A DNA stretch of 36,268 bases from CAZTDD01 sp964612675 (GCA_964612675.1 CAZTDD010000070.1:1-36268), one strand, 5' to 3'; counted from the first letter of the stretch, positions 17,205 to 26,195 are shown. Notes: generated by a model from the letters alone, not told the origin. Program-made: numbers and translations.

Positions 17205-17972
17205 TTCCGCAATCATAATCGCCCCCATATTGTGCCCGGTCAGAGGGCGGTCTCGTCTGTAGGAAAAGTACCCCTGCCTGCACACGGTACACTCGTCCGA
17301 CACTTCGACGTTCTCTCTCTTCAGCCCCTCGGAGAGCAGGGTGCGCACGTTGATTTCCTTCAGATCCACGCGTCGCGGCTCGATCGACCAGCAGTCCTCC
17401 CACCCCGAAAACGCCGAAGCGAATTGGTCGATCACCTCGGTTCCCACTTCGAAGCAGCATCGGCTGATACCGGGGCCGATCCACGCCAGCAAAGATTCCG
17501 GCTTTGTTCCATATTCTCTCTGCATAGCGCGGACTGTCTCTCGTCCGATTCCGGCGACGGTTCCACGCCATCCCGCATGCGCCAGTCCAATAGCGTGACA
17601 TGTCGGATCGACGAGAAACAAGGAAATACAGTCCGCAACCAAAATTGCTAAAGGAATCGCAGGATCTTTCGTGATCAGGGCATCGCCCCGCGCGACCTGC
17701 GGAACACCCGGAGAAGAACCTCTCCCGCGATCCGCCAGTGTTACAGGGAATACTTGAGCGCTATGGATCTGGTAAACATGAGTAAAATAATCCGCCTGGG
17801 TTCCAAGCAACGCCGCGGCCTGCGCTCTCGCTCTCCCGATGTTGGATTGAGAACCGCAGGTGAAACTGAGATTATCCGCCGGATCGGGCGTTCCGTTTTT
17901 CCATCCGGGAGCCACGATACCGTGGCGAATCCAGGGGAGTTCGTTAAGAAGTGTTGATTGGATCAGTTTCAT
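17187..17972 (-). CDS. pgeF: PgeF/YfiH-family purine nucleoside phosphorylase / peptidoglycan editing factor
   Basis: This 261-residue protein belongs to the YfiH/LACC1 (multicopper-oxidase-like, DUF152) family, whose members have purine nucleoside phosphorylase and adenosine deaminase activity and, in E. coli, prevent misincorporation of amino acids into peptidoglycan precursors. The three metal/active-site residues are visible: His70 (QIHSAQV), Cys115 (VADCISLF) and His132 (AHAGWRG). GPGISRCCFEVG and the C-terminal YFSYRRD are also typical, and length is normal. MKLIQS is chosen as start because it lies 5 nt after the stop of the upstream URO-D gene, suggesting translational coupling; an upstream in-frame start would overlap that gene and add 13 unlikely residues. 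The ribosome site is weak (GAGAG). The 3' end overlaps a convergent gene by 18 nt. Confidence 0.92.
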   Translation of the reverse strand: MKLIQSTLLNELPWIRHGIVAPGWKNGTPDPADNLSFTCGSQSNIGRARAQAAALLGTQADYFTHVYQIHSAQVFPVTLADRGRGSSPGVPQVARGDALITKDPAIPLAILVADCISLFLVDPTCHAIGLAHAGWRGTVAGIGRETVRAMQREYGTKPESLLAWIGPGISRCCFEVGTEVIDQFASAFSGWEDCWSIEPRRVDLKEINVRTLLSEGLKRENVEVSDECTVCRQGYFSYRRDRPLTGHNMGAIMIAESGFCF

Positions 17973-17977
17973 TGCTC

Positions 17978-19156
17978 TCAGCACTTCCCATACTCCTGCA
18001 GCGCCTCCCACATCGCCATAACGTTCTCCGGCGGGACTTCGGACTGAATATTGTGAACGGTATTGAAAACAAAACCGCCGCCCGGCGCGAGGGCCTCGAT
18101 ATTTTTCCTCACGTCCTCGCGGACTTCCTCCGGCGTGCCCGAAGGCAATACCCCCTGCGTATCGACTCCGCCGCCCCAGAACGAAAGATCCGCGCCGAAA
18201 TCCTTCTTCAGCGCATGAGGTTCCATCTCCGGCACGGTCGTATGAACCGGATTAATGATATCGATTCCCAATTCAATAAAGTCCGGCAGAATCGGACGGA
18301 TATTTCCGCAGGAATGGAAAAGAATATATCGCTGCTCGCCGGATGCTTTCGTCTCGTCCAGCTTTTTGCGGAGAAAGCCAAAGAGCTCGCGCTCCCGGGG
18401 CTTGACCAGCTCCCGGTATTTCTCCGGCGAAATCAATTGCGATTCCTGGGTGCCGAAATCGTCCGCTTCGTGAACGATATCGATCACCTCTCCCAGATGG
18501 TCGAGGGCCATATCCCAAAATCGAATCTTGATCTCCAGCAGTCTGTCCAGCATTTCCTCGACAACATCGGGAGCGGTGAGGAAATCGCACAGAAAATTCT
18601 CCATGCCACGGAGTCGCTCGCCCATCTCCACAAGGCCGGCACAGAATCCCTTTAATACGACCACCTTCCCTTGGCTGCGGTACGCGAGGGCCAAATCCCG
18701 CAACCCTTCAACTCGTTCCGGCTGATCGGGGGCAGGCAAGGCATAGTTCTTGATTGCTTCCACCGTGGTCTCCGTCTCCGGGATAGGGCTTTTGACAAGG
18801 GAATACCAATAGCCCCCCTCTTTCGGGAACTCGAGAACCAGGCCGAATTCATCCGTATACCGCCAATTCTCTCCCACGTCTTCGTGGGTAATGCCCCAGT
18901 TGCTGCTGGTTCGGGGAAAAAGGCCGCGGGTATCCACCCGGAGCCTATCGTACAAATCTTGGTGAGGGATCACGATTTGTTGGATCACATCGGCGAAAAC
19001 CGGTTCCCGATCCGGCAGACCAAGATACTCCCTTAGGTTGTTGTAGGCTTGAACGTGGATTCCCGTCACGTTCATACTGGCAAGATCGTACGGCACTCGG
19101 TCCGGTTCACGGTGTTCCAGGGCGGTCAGGACACGATCGCGCGAGTTCATAGGCAT
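17978..19156 (-). CDS. Uroporphyrinogen decarboxylase (URO-D) family protein, probably a corrinoid methyltransferase component
   Basis: The 392-residue protein has the TIM-barrel pattern of the URO-D family: N-terminal RDRVLTALEHREPDRVPYD, central VLKGFCAGLVEMGERL and the zinc-ligand style His281-x-Cys283 (LFHSCGNIRP), then GIDIINPVH and a final FNTVHNIQSEVPPENV. The HSCG motif is characteristic of the MtaA/CmuA branch, which moves methyl groups between corrinoid proteins and thiols, rather than of haem-pathway HemE; the residues that grip uroporphyrinogen in HemE are not evident. It is cytoplasmic. The start has GGGAG 8 nt upstream. pgeF follows after 5 nt, so they probably share a transcript. 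No corrinoid protein gene is adjacent, so methyl donor and acceptor are unknown. Confidence 0.85.
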   Translation of the reverse strand: MPMNSRDRVLTALEHREPDRVPYDLASMNVTGIHVQAYNNLREYLGLPDREPVFADVIQQIVIPHQDLYDRLRVDTRGLFPRTSSNWGITHEDVGENWRYTDEFGLVLEFPKEGGYWYSLVKSPIPETETTVEAIKNYALPAPDQPERVEGLRDLALAYRSQGKVVVLKGFCAGLVEMGERLRGMENFLCDFLTAPDVVEEMLDRLLEIKIRFWDMALDHLGEVIDIVHEADDFGTQESQLISPEKYRELVKPRERELFGFLRKKLDETKASGEQRYILFHSCGNIRPILPDFIELGIDIINPVHTTVPEMEPHALKKDFGADLSFWGGGVDTQGVLPSGTPEEVREDVRKNIEALAPGGGFVFNTVHNIQSEVPPENVMAMWEALQEYGKC

Positions 19157-19171
19157 GGCTGTATCTCCCGG

Positions 19172-19200
19172 TTGGATTTAGTTTCTTGTACGACTATACC
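19172..19200 (+). promoter_or_regulatory. Possible proS promoter
   Basis: TTGGAT and TATACC are separated by 17 bp in the 148-bp gap between divergent URO-D and proS genes. Each box is only a partial match to the sigma-70 consensus, so this is weak. Confidence 0.25.
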
Positions 19201-19304
19201 AATTCCCCCGCCGCGTGTTCACGTGATCCACTGGGCCGGTTCCATTGACCTGATTGCGTTTTACCGCCAGGATTCTGGGCTCCATATTACGAGAAGGAAC
19301 GGTT

Positions 19305-20735
19305 ATGGCTAAGAAAACAATTACGCCCCGCACAGAAGATTACTCGCAATGGTATGTCGATGTCGTGCTTCAAGCGCAGCTGGCCGATTACGCGCCGATT
19401 AAGGGCTGCATGGTCATTCGGCCTAACGGCTATTCGCTGTGGGAGAAAATGCAGGCGGCCCTGGACGGGATGTTCAAAGAAACCGGGCATCAGAACGCTT
19501 ATTTCCCTCTGATGATTCCCGAGAGCTACCTGCGCAAAGAGGCCGAACATGTCGAAGGGTTCTCCCCGGAATGTGCGGTGGTTACCCATGGCGGAGGCAA
19601 GGAACTCGAAGAACCGCTGGTCATCCGCCCGACCTCCGAAACGATCATCTGGTCGATGTACAAAAAGTGGATCGAGTCGTACCGGGATCTGCCTATGCTG
19701 CTCAATCAGTGGGCGAACGTCGTCCGCTGGGAGATGCGTACCCGGCTTTTCCTCCGGACGACTGAGTTTCTCTGGCAGGAAGGGCACACGGCACATGCCA
19801 CCGACCAGGACGCGGAAGAAGAAACCCTGCGTATGCTCGAGGTCTACCGCCGGTTCGCGGAAGACTACATGGCGATGCCCGTTATCTGCGGCCAAAAGAG
19901 CGAGAAAGAGAAATTCGCGGGCGCCAAACGAACGTACTGTATCGAGGCCATGATGCAGGATAACCGCGCCCTCCAAGCGGGAACGTCACACAACCTCGGC
20001 CAGAACTTTGCCAAGGCCTTCGATGTTACCTATCAGGACGAAAGCGGTGAGCGCCAGTACGTTCATGCGACCAGTTGGGGAGTCTCCACGCGGCTGATCG
20101 GCGGTCTGATCATGACGCACAGCGATGACGACGGACTGGTGATTCCTCCCCGGCTCTCTCCTCTACCCGTTGTGGTCGTTCCAATATGGCCCAAAGAGAA
20201 ATTCCGTCCCACCGTTCTCGAAGGTGTCGAGAGAATCACCGGAGATTGGAATAACTTCGCATTCCGCGTGGACGACAGAGAAGGCTATAAACCCGGATTC
20301 AAATACAATGAGTGGGAGGTCCGGGGTGTCCCGATCCGTGTGGAGATCGGACCGCGCGACCTTGAAAAAGAACAGATCGTCCTGGTTCGGCGAGATAATG
20401 GGGAGAAGATATTCGCCCCTGTCGCCGAAGCCCAAACTAAAATCCAGGAGACACTCGAGACAATCCAGGCGGATCTCTTTGAGAAGGCCAGACGCCGCAT
20501 GGAAGAGAACACGTTCGATACCGGCGATTATGAGGAAATGAAACGGAAAAACGACGAAAATTCCGGCTTCTTCCGGATCCATTGGTGTGGGGACCGGGCC
20601 TGCGAAGACCGCCTACAGGAGGAGACAAAAGCCACCATTCGCTGCATCCCGTTCTCCCAAGAGAAGCAAGATGGCCCCTGTATTCTGTGCGGAAAGCCGT
20701 CTTCCGGCAGGGTGGTGGCAGCCAAGGGATATTGA
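19305..20735 (+). CDS. proS: Prolyl-tRNA synthetase, archaeal/eukaryote-like (type 3)
   Basis: This enzyme charges tRNA-Pro with proline using ATP in the cytoplasm. The 476-residue length and layout fit the type 3 class, which lacks the large editing insertion of E. coli ProRS. Class II motifs are visible: NVVRWEMRTRLFLRTTEFLWQ (motif 2 region), the proline-pocket GTSHNLGQNF, and GGLIMTHSDDDGLVIPPRL (motif 3 region). An anticodon-binding domain follows, then a C-terminal zinc-type domain with Cys residues in WCGDRACE, IRCIP and CILCG, and the terminal Tyr typical of this class. MAKKT is chosen as start because AAGGA lies 7 nt upstream; 17 extra residues from an upstream start are not family-like. 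Type 3 ProRS occurs in scattered bacterial phyla. Confidence 0.97.
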   Translation: MAKKTITPRTEDYSQWYVDVVLQAQLADYAPIKGCMVIRPNGYSLWEKMQAALDGMFKETGHQNAYFPLMIPESYLRKEAEHVEGFSPECAVVTHGGGKELEEPLVIRPTSETIIWSMYKKWIESYRDLPMLLNQWANVVRWEMRTRLFLRTTEFLWQEGHTAHATDQDAEEETLRMLEVYRRFAEDYMAMPVICGQKSEKEKFAGAKRTYCIEAMMQDNRALQAGTSHNLGQNFAKAFDVTYQDESGERQYVHATSWGVSTRLIGGLIMTHSDDDGLVIPPRLSPLPVVVVPIWPKEKFRPTVLEGVERITGDWNNFAFRVDDREGYKPGFKYNEWEVRGVPIRVEIGPRDLEKEQIVLVRRDNGEKIFAPVAEAQTKIQETLETIQADLFEKARRRMEENTFDTGDYEEMKRKNDENSGFFRIHWCGDRACEDRLQEETKATIRCIPFSQEKQDGPCILCGKPSSGRVVAAKGY

Positions 20736-21070
20736 GCCTGGATTTCCATTCGAGGGTACAAATATCCGGTGAGCGTGGTATCATGCTCCCGGTGGTGTCG
20801 CCCGTGGCACAACTTCTTATATCTGTCGAGAACCGAGGGTATGTACCGCTTCTTAAAATCTCATAGCCCGGAAAGAGCAAGGATCGGACAGCGTATCGAT
20901 TGGCCTCTAATTCCTTCACTTCTCCTACGCCCGGATTCGTGTTAATCATGGTAGTGGGCTTAGAGCGTGAAGTTGAGCAACATGCATCTAGAGTTACCTC
21001 TGGAGTCAATTGAATATAGAAATATATGAGGCGAGTGATAAACCATTTTGCTCGGAGAGGAGAAAGTCTT
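20736..21070. other. Intergenic region between proS and pseudopilin gene
   Basis: This 335-bp AT-richer stretch has no coding frame I can support and no clear intrinsic terminator for proS (only a weak GAGC/GCTC hairpin near 20772-20789). A TGGCAC at about 20805 recalls the -24 half of a sigma-54 promoter, but the -12 element is missing. The pilin promoter must lie here but could not be placed. Confidence 0.5.
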
Positions 21071-21754
21071 ATGAGTGACAAAAGGGGTCGCGTGGGTTTC
21101 ACTTTGATTGAACTACTTATCGTGGTGGCAATCATCGGTATTCTTGCCGCAATTGCCGTACCCAATTTCCTAAACGCGCAGATCAAGGCAAAGGTGTCTC
21201 GTTCGTACTCGGACATGCGTTCGACCTTGACGGCAATCGAACAGCTGCGTTTGGATAAAGGCGTATTATTGGTCGATTTCTGGGATGACGACACCACCTG
21301 GGGACGGGATCGGATAGCGGAAACATTCAACGGTGTCGGCAATCGTCCCGAGGCGAGCCGACGTCAGCTGGATGTGCTCGCGCCGCTTACAAGTCCGATC
21401 TCGTATATGTCTTCCGTTCCGAAAGATCCTTTCGCTCCAAAAAGCTTGCAAGATGCGAGCGGCGGTCATTCGGAACGTTTTGGAATAAGCGGCAATGATG
21501 TCTACTATTATGCAGACAACGATCCGAAGAACCCGAGCGGTGACTATGGCGGTACTCAGTATGACCCGCCGTTGGAAGAAGGCGACTATATGATGATGGC
21601 CTTTGCACCCGCCGCCGAAGAGATGTACGGCGGAAGCAACGGCATTCGGTACGGCGTTCCCTACGACGCCTCGAACGGCATCGTGAGCATCGGCGACATC
21701 ATGATGCGGTCCGGAGGCGGCCCGGTTCGCGTAAATCGGTTGGGCGGACGCTAG
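21071..21754 (+). CDS. Prepilin-type (type II/IV pseudopilin-like) protein
   Basis: The 227-residue product begins with a short basic leader (MSDKRGRVG) and the class III signal FTLIELLIVVAIIGILAAIA. Cleavage is expected between Gly9 and Phe10, with the conserved Glu at mature position 5. The hydrophobic segment would anchor it in the inner membrane and pack into a pilus or pseudopilus core. The rest is a soluble head with regular Pro/Asp/Gly loops and the closing pattern YDASNGIVSIGDI seen in such proteins from Planctomycetes-like phyla. MSDKRG is preferred over an earlier in-frame start because AGGAG lies 8 nt upstream. It stands alone: no pilus assembly genes are near, so partners are elsewhere. 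A strong terminator follows 55 bp downstream. Confidence 0.9.
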   Translation: MSDKRGRVGFTLIELLIVVAIIGILAAIAVPNFLNAQIKAKVSRSYSDMRSTLTAIEQLRLDKGVLLVDFWDDDTTWGRDRIAETFNGVGNRPEASRRQLDVLAPLTSPISYMSSVPKDPFAPKSLQDASGGHSERFGISGNDVYYYADNDPKNPSGDYGGTQYDPPLEEGDYMMMAFAPAAEEMYGGSNGIRYGVPYDASNGIVSIGDIMMRSGGGPVRVNRLGGR

Positions 21755-21808
21755 TCTACAACTCGGTCGGTTCTTCTGGCGTGCGTATTGCATTGGATAC
21801 GATAGAGA

Positions 21809-21844
21809 GGGCCTTGCGGATGGTCTTTCCGCAAGGCCCCTTTT
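21809..21844 (+). terminator. Rho-independent terminator after the pseudopilin gene
   Basis: A perfect 11-bp stem, GGGCCTTGCGG (21809-21819) with CCGCAAGGCCC (21829-21839), has a 9-nt loop and is followed by CTTTT. It insulates the pseudopilin gene from the response-regulator gene that begins at 21888. Confidence 0.9.
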
Positions 21845-21887
21845 GATTAGAATATCTCTTCAGGCAGTGATCAGGTGGTGATTGGCA

Positions 21888-22847
21888 GTGACTCGAATCT
21901 TGGTGGTTGACGACAGCGCTGAGGACGTCCGATCGATTGAAAACCTGCTTGCGGACGAGTCCTATAGCTTTGTTCAAGTAAGTGACAACGCTTCTGTAAT
22001 CAAACAAACACTCAAGATCCTGCCGGATCTCGTCATTCTTGATGTGGACACCGTGGGAGACGAAGGGGATGAACTCTGCCGGAAGATCAAGGCCAATCCG
22101 AAAACCCAACGCATACCGATTCTCGCGCTGGGGTCCGAAACCGCTGACAAACACTCCCTCCTGCACTGGCTCGAGGCCGGCGCCGAGGAATACATAACAA
22201 AACCGTTCTATGTCCATGAGCTCCGAGCGCGCGTAGGGGTGCTCGTCCGCTTAAAACGGCAGATGGACGAGTTAGAGGATCTGAAGCTGCACTTCGAGGA
22301 TCTTTCCCTTCATGATGCGCTTACCGGTTTGAACAACCGGCGGAGCTTCAAGAAACGAATGGATACCGAAATCGGCCGTGCCCGCCGACACCAAAGAGAT
22401 ATGTCTGCGCTGATGATGGACATCGATCACTTCAAGAAAATCAACGATAAGTACGGCCACGGGTTCGGGGACAGAGTGCTTCAGGAACTTTCACGCGTCC
22501 TGAGTCGAAATGTCCGTCAGAGCGATCTACTGGCGCGGTACGGTGGGGAAGAATTTATCGCCGTGCTGTTCGAAACGGAGCGGGAAGGCGCTATCACGTT
22601 TGCCGAGCGCATACGTCAGGCTGTAGAAGACCATGCATTTGAAAATGATCAGTTTCAAGTAACACTGACCATCAGTATCGGTGTCGCAGTATTGACCGGA
22701 AAAAATCTTGTTAAGAATCCGGAACTCTCGTGGGAGAACCTGATCAACCAGGCGGACGAGGCCCTGTACGGGGCCAAAGCCGCTGGTCGCAATTGCGTTC
22801 GGTTCCACGACGGCCGGAAAGTCGTCGATCCCGATACGGCTCCCTGA
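21888..22847 (+). CDS. Receiver-domain diguanylate cyclase (REC-GGDEF)
   Basis: This 319-residue cytoplasmic response regulator should make cyclic di-GMP from two GTP when phosphorylated. The receiver domain (about 1-120) has the acidic pair Asp8-Asp9, phospho-acceptor Asp52 (VILDVD) and Lys105 (YITKPF). A linker helix leads to the GGDEF domain (about 140-312) with DALTGLNNRR, the active-site GGEEF at 219-223 and an RxxD inhibition site (Arg210-Asp213) five residues before it, so product feedback is expected. GTG is taken as start, with GGTGG about 9 nt upstream; a TTG two codons earlier is possible. This is a PleD/WspR-like architecture. The likely partner kinase is the sensor kinase convergent to it, about 300 bp away. 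Confidence 0.92.
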   Translation: MTRILVVDDSAEDVRSIENLLADESYSFVQVSDNASVIKQTLKILPDLVILDVDTVGDEGDELCRKIKANPKTQRIPILALGSETADKHSLLHWLEAGAEEYITKPFYVHELRARVGVLVRLKRQMDELEDLKLHFEDLSLHDALTGLNNRRSFKKRMDTEIGRARRHQRDMSALMMDIDHFKKINDKYGHGFGDRVLQELSRVLSRNVRQSDLLARYGGEEFIAVLFETEREGAITFAERIRQAVEDHAFENDQFQVTLTISIGVAVLTGKNLVKNPELSWENLINQADEALYGAKAAGRNCVRFHDGRKVVDPDTAP

Positions 22848-22860
22848 ATCCGAGTCGGAA

Positions 22861-23106
22861 TTATCGCTGCGAAGAATCTCCCCGCATGGTTTCCAACAAA
22901 TCCAGCATCTCGCGAGATCTCTTCACGATTACATCGACGGCTTCCGTCTGTTCAGACTGAATCGGACCGTAGTCGCCTTGAAGCAGCGACTCCGCGTATC
23001 CGATCACTGAAGTGAGCGGCGTCTTCAGGGCATGAATTTGAGCATCCGTCAGAGGCATAATATCCTGTGCAAGGGGCGCGGATCGCAAACCAGGTGCGTA
23101 TCGCAA
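22861..23106 (-). CDS. Stand-alone histidine-kinase phosphoacceptor (DHp/HisKA) domain
   Basis: This protein of 81 residues consists almost only of a HisKA-type two-helix domain: IHALKTPLTSVIGYAESLLQ with His25 as phospho-acceptor, then a second helix ending LDLLETM close to the stop. There is no ATP-binding domain, and the acidic residue that normally follows the His (H-E/D-x-x-T-P) is Ala. It cannot phosphorylate itself, but could relay or drain phosphate or pair with the neighbouring kinase. The start is uncertain: a TTG at 23106 with GAGGGG just upstream, or the ATG at 23058 (AGGA 4 nt before), which would leave only eight residues before the His. It follows the sensor kinase gene by 55 bp on the same strand and is convergent with the GGDEF gene, 13 bp apart. 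It could also be a remnant of a duplicated kinase. Confidence 0.75.
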   Translation of the reverse strand: MRYAPGLRSAPLAQDIMPLTDAQIHALKTPLTSVIGYAESLLQGDYGPIQSEQTEAVDVIVKRSREMLDLLETMRGDSSQR

Positions 23107-23161
23107 AATCCCCTCGCTGTCAATTTGAACTCTAGAGATTGTACTGCGTAAAAAGAGTCTT

Positions 23162-25897
23162 CTAAACGGAAGGTCTCACTTCATTCCTATCGGAAACATA
23201 GACGGAAGATTCGGCGGGTTCCTCCTGAAACTCATTGTCGGCCAGGGGAACGGTAAAAGAGACAGTGGTCCCTTTGTCCTTGCCGTCACTCTGGATCCAA
23301 ATCGTCCCTCCCATCACCTCGACCAGCTGCCTGCAAATTGTAAGTCCCAGGCCGGTACCCGCATACGACCGTGTGGAAGAACCGTCCACTTGCCTGAACG
23401 CCTCGAAGACCGATTCCAGCATGTCCTCCTCGATCCCGATCCCCGTATCCCGGACATCGATTTGGACATAGCCGGGATGGCATTCGTAGTTGGGGCGAAC
23501 GGTTATCCGACCCTGGGGTGTGAACTTAATGCTGTTCGAAACGAGATTGAGAAGAATCCGCGTCACTTTCTCGCGATCTCCCATCAAGTCGGGAACGTTG
23601 GGGGGAACGGGTTCGAAGACAAGATCGAGATTCTGTTCCCGTGCCTGTACGTGGCTGATAGACTGAACCTCGGCTAGAACTTCGCCCAGCGGAATGGGAC
23701 GCGCTTGCAGCTGAACCTCCCCCGATTCAATCTTCGCGATGTCGAGAATATCGTTGATTAAGGTCAGCAAATGCCGGGCACTGCAATGGATACTGCCGAG
23801 AAACTCGTGAACCTCGTCCGAGCTCAGGCTGTCTTCCTCCAAAATCAGCGACGTGAACCCCAAAATGGAATTCAGAGGTGTCCTCAATTCATGGGAAGTA
23901 TTCGCAAGAAACTCATCCTTGACCTTTGCCAGCTTCTCCAATCGTGCATTCAGAAGCGTAAGCTCCTGGTTATCTTGCAGAATTCGCTCCTCCAGAAAAC
24001 GACGTTCCGTTAGATTTCGCATCACGCCGATCAGTCCCGTGGTCCCGTCCTGCAGAGGCAACCGCTTCTCCGTCACCTCGAACAATACCCGTTTTCTGTC
24101 CGCGTCGTTTAATTCCATGAGGAACGGTGTTCCTTCGCGTTCCTCGTCCTGAAATTGCCGTTTTTCGGTGATGTATTGGTTAAGCGGGTTATCCGTAAGA
24201 TACTTCGTGGGCTCGGCGGCGAAGTCCTCCACAGGATATTTCAGGGTTTTCTCAAACGATTCGTTGCAATACAGATAATGGCCCTCTCCATCAACCATAT
24301 AGACAATATCGCTGATGCGGCCGAAACTCTCGAGTAGAAAGCGATATCTCTGCTCCCGCTCGGAAACCTCATCGTACAGCCGGCGCTGTTGCGTAATATC
24401 GTGGAACATGAGGAGCACATGCGCCCGACCGGCGAAATGAAGCATCTTCCCGCGCACTTCCGCCCAAACAAGATGATGATCGGTGGATTTCAGTTGAATC
24501 TCATCGGTAAGCGTTTCACCTTTTTTGGCCGACGCGAGGATCTGTTCCGCTCGGTGTTGCTTATCGCTCGGCATGAAGTCCATGAGGCGATAGGTAGAGA
24601 TCTCGTCCGACGCAAGATTGAGCATCGCTCGAAAACTATTATTAGCGGATACCAATGTTCCGTCATTGACCGAAACAAGTGCGACTCCGTCTTCCGCTTC
24701 CTCCGACGGCTCCTCCGATTCCGCCTCGAAATCGGACAAGGCCGAGAAGAGCTGCATGCTCGATACGGCTGGTCCGAGATGCTGTGCGAGCAGCCGCAGG
24801 GTACGTTCGTGTTCCTTTGAAAACGCATGTTGACGAGAAGAGAACAAGGCCAGTACGCCGACGACCCCATGACTCTCCTGCAATGGCAACACCAAACAAG
24901 ATTCCATTCCCGCTATATCGAAAATCTTCCCTTCTTCCGAATCCATCAACTGAGTCCGCACTCCCACCCGGCTGATATTCCCTTGAAGCCCCTGCATGAG
25001 GACGCTCGTGGGGGAGAAAGATATCGGCAGCAAATCGAGACTCGGATTCGAGCCCGTGGATACATACAGGCGCAGTCCGTCATCGCTTTCATTCCGCGTA
25101 AAAACCATCGCTTCGTCATGGGGCACAATCCGGCGCAGCTGTTCGACAAAATCCCGGAATCCACGCCGCACGTCCAAATGAGAACGAAACGACCCGACGA
25201 GGAACGCCAGCCGTTCTTCTTCCTCGCATTGACGGTAAATGCTCGCTCGGCCGATGATCTGACCGTCATCGCTGCGAATGGGGAAGGACGACACTCGCAA
25301 CTGCAAAGGCCGTCCGTCGCGCGTGAACATCGATAGAGGATAATCTTCAAGCGGACCTTGGGTTTTCAGATGGTCCCACATCTCGCTCAACCGCTCTCGC
25401 ATCTCCGGCGCGGCCAACCGATCCCAAATCGTCTCTCCCAGGACCTCCTCTCGGCTATACCCAAAAAGCCGCGCCGCTGCTCGGTTCCATACCGTCACAC
25501 GGTTATCGAGGTCGTACCCAACAACCGCTTCCGGCGAACTCAGGATGATGCTGTTCAGTAGTTCCTGCATTCGATATGAAATATCTTTGATGTGCCGCGA
25601 CCGGCTGATCGCTTCCACGATCAACGCGACAATCGTCAGGAGACTCCCGATCACCGGAAAAACAAAATCATGGAAGAAATTGTGTAGGAATCCCGTGCTG
25701 AGCCAATGGATTTCATGAAATGCCGCGCTGTGTTCCAGAAGGTTCGTCAAACCATAACAAGCAAGCAAAAACAGCCCCAGGAATAGAGGACGAGGATGCA
25801 GGAACCGGATACGCCGATGTGCCACGATGGCGGTGGCAAAAAAACCGCAGAACAAGAGGAAATAAAAGCAGGCTGCGACGAGTCGAAAATGAATCAC
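23162..25897 (-). CDS. Membrane PAS-GAF-PAS-PAS sensor histidine kinase
   Basis: This 911-residue protein begins with three predicted membrane helices (about 5-26, 37-54, 75-97) and little periplasmic sequence. A PAS domain (about 105-225), a GAF domain (about 225-385) and two more PAS domains (about 395-510, 515-640) precede the HisKA domain with His669 in SHELRTPLNS. The ATPase domain has the N box (LVSNSIKF), G1 (DTGIGI) and G2 (GTGLGL) motifs. It autophosphorylates and should pass phosphate to a separate receiver, since none is fused. Candidate partners are the REC-GGDEF protein and, as modifier, the orphan phosphoacceptor protein 55 bp downstream. The start is GTG with AAGGG 6 nt upstream. 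Signal unknown; the PAS and GAF domains suggest cytoplasmic small-molecule or redox input. Confidence 0.93.
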   Translation of the reverse strand: MIHFRLVAACFYFLLFCGFFATAIVAHRRIRFLHPRPLFLGLFLLACYGLTNLLEHSAAFHEIHWLSTGFLHNFFHDFVFPVIGSLLTIVALIVEAISRSRHIKDISYRMQELLNSIILSSPEAVVGYDLDNRVTVWNRAAARLFGYSREEVLGETIWDRLAAPEMRERLSEMWDHLKTQGPLEDYPLSMFTRDGRPLQLRVSSFPIRSDDGQIIGRASIYRQCEEEERLAFLVGSFRSHLDVRRGFRDFVEQLRRIVPHDEAMVFTRNESDDGLRLYVSTGSNPSLDLLPISFSPTSVLMQGLQGNISRVGVRTQLMDSEEGKIFDIAGMESCLVLPLQESHGVVGVLALFSSRQHAFSKEHERTLRLLAQHLGPAVSSMQLFSALSDFEAESEEPSEEAEDGVALVSVNDGTLVSANNSFRAMLNLASDEISTYRLMDFMPSDKQHRAEQILASAKKGETLTDEIQLKSTDHHLVWAEVRGKMLHFAGRAHVLLMFHDITQQRRLYDEVSEREQRYRFLLESFGRISDIVYMVDGEGHYLYCNESFEKTLKYPVEDFAAEPTKYLTDNPLNQYITEKRQFQDEEREGTPFLMELNDADRKRVLFEVTEKRLPLQDGTTGLIGVMRNLTERRFLEERILQDNQELTLLNARLEKLAKVKDEFLANTSHELRTPLNSILGFTSLILEEDSLSSDEVHEFLGSIHCSARHLLTLINDILDIAKIESGEVQLQARPIPLGEVLAEVQSISHVQAREQNLDLVFEPVPPNVPDLMGDREKVTRILLNLVSNSIKFTPQGRITVRPNYECHPGYVQIDVRDTGIGIEEDMLESVFEAFRQVDGSSTRSYAGTGLGLTICRQLVEVMGGTIWIQSDGKDKGTTVSFTVPLADNEFQEEPAESSVYVSDRNEVRPSV

Positions 25898-26035
25898 GAG
25901 CTACCCTTCTTCCAATACGACCCTCTCCAGTTCCTCCCGGATACGAGAGGGATACGTACCATCGAAAAAACAACATGTCGAACGACGAGAGTTAGATTTT
26001 CGACCGCCGTTCGTTCTAATTACTACGTTTCTATG

Positions 26036-26064
26036 ATTATACGCCGTTATCGGTTGTCGTCCAA
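26036..26064 (-). promoter_or_regulatory. Predicted sigma-70 promoter for the sensor kinase
   Basis: On the minus strand TTGGAC and a perfect TATAAT are separated by 17 bp. Transcription would start near 26029, giving an untranslated leader of about 130 nt before the GTG at 25897. The -35 box is a partial match. Confidence 0.45.
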
Positions 26065-26129
26065 TCCCCCGAACGCCGGTTATTCCGCAAATTCCAGGGT
26101 TTTTGGGAACAGAATGGACGGGACAACAG

Positions 26130-26157
26130 TCGAGACTCATGAGCGGACCGCTATAAT
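26130..26157 (+). promoter_or_regulatory. Predicted sigma-70 promoter for the GH2-like gene
   Basis: TCGAGA and a perfect TATAAT are spaced by 16 bp. A start near 26164 would leave a leader of about 30 nt before the ATG at 26196. Together with the kinase promoter it divides this 298-bp divergent intergenic region. Confidence 0.5.
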
Positions 26158-26195
26158 AGGCGGCACCGGTATTTTTTGCTATCGAGGTATTGTCT

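Noticed and set aside
17978..19156. HemE (haem-pathway uroporphyrinogen decarboxylase)
   Set aside because: The His-x-Cys metal motif and overall pattern fit the MtaA/CmuA-like branch, and no other haem gene is nearby.
20800..20820. TGGCAC as a sigma-54 promoter for the pseudopilin gene
   Set aside because: The expected -12 TTGC element is absent at the right distance (CTTA instead).
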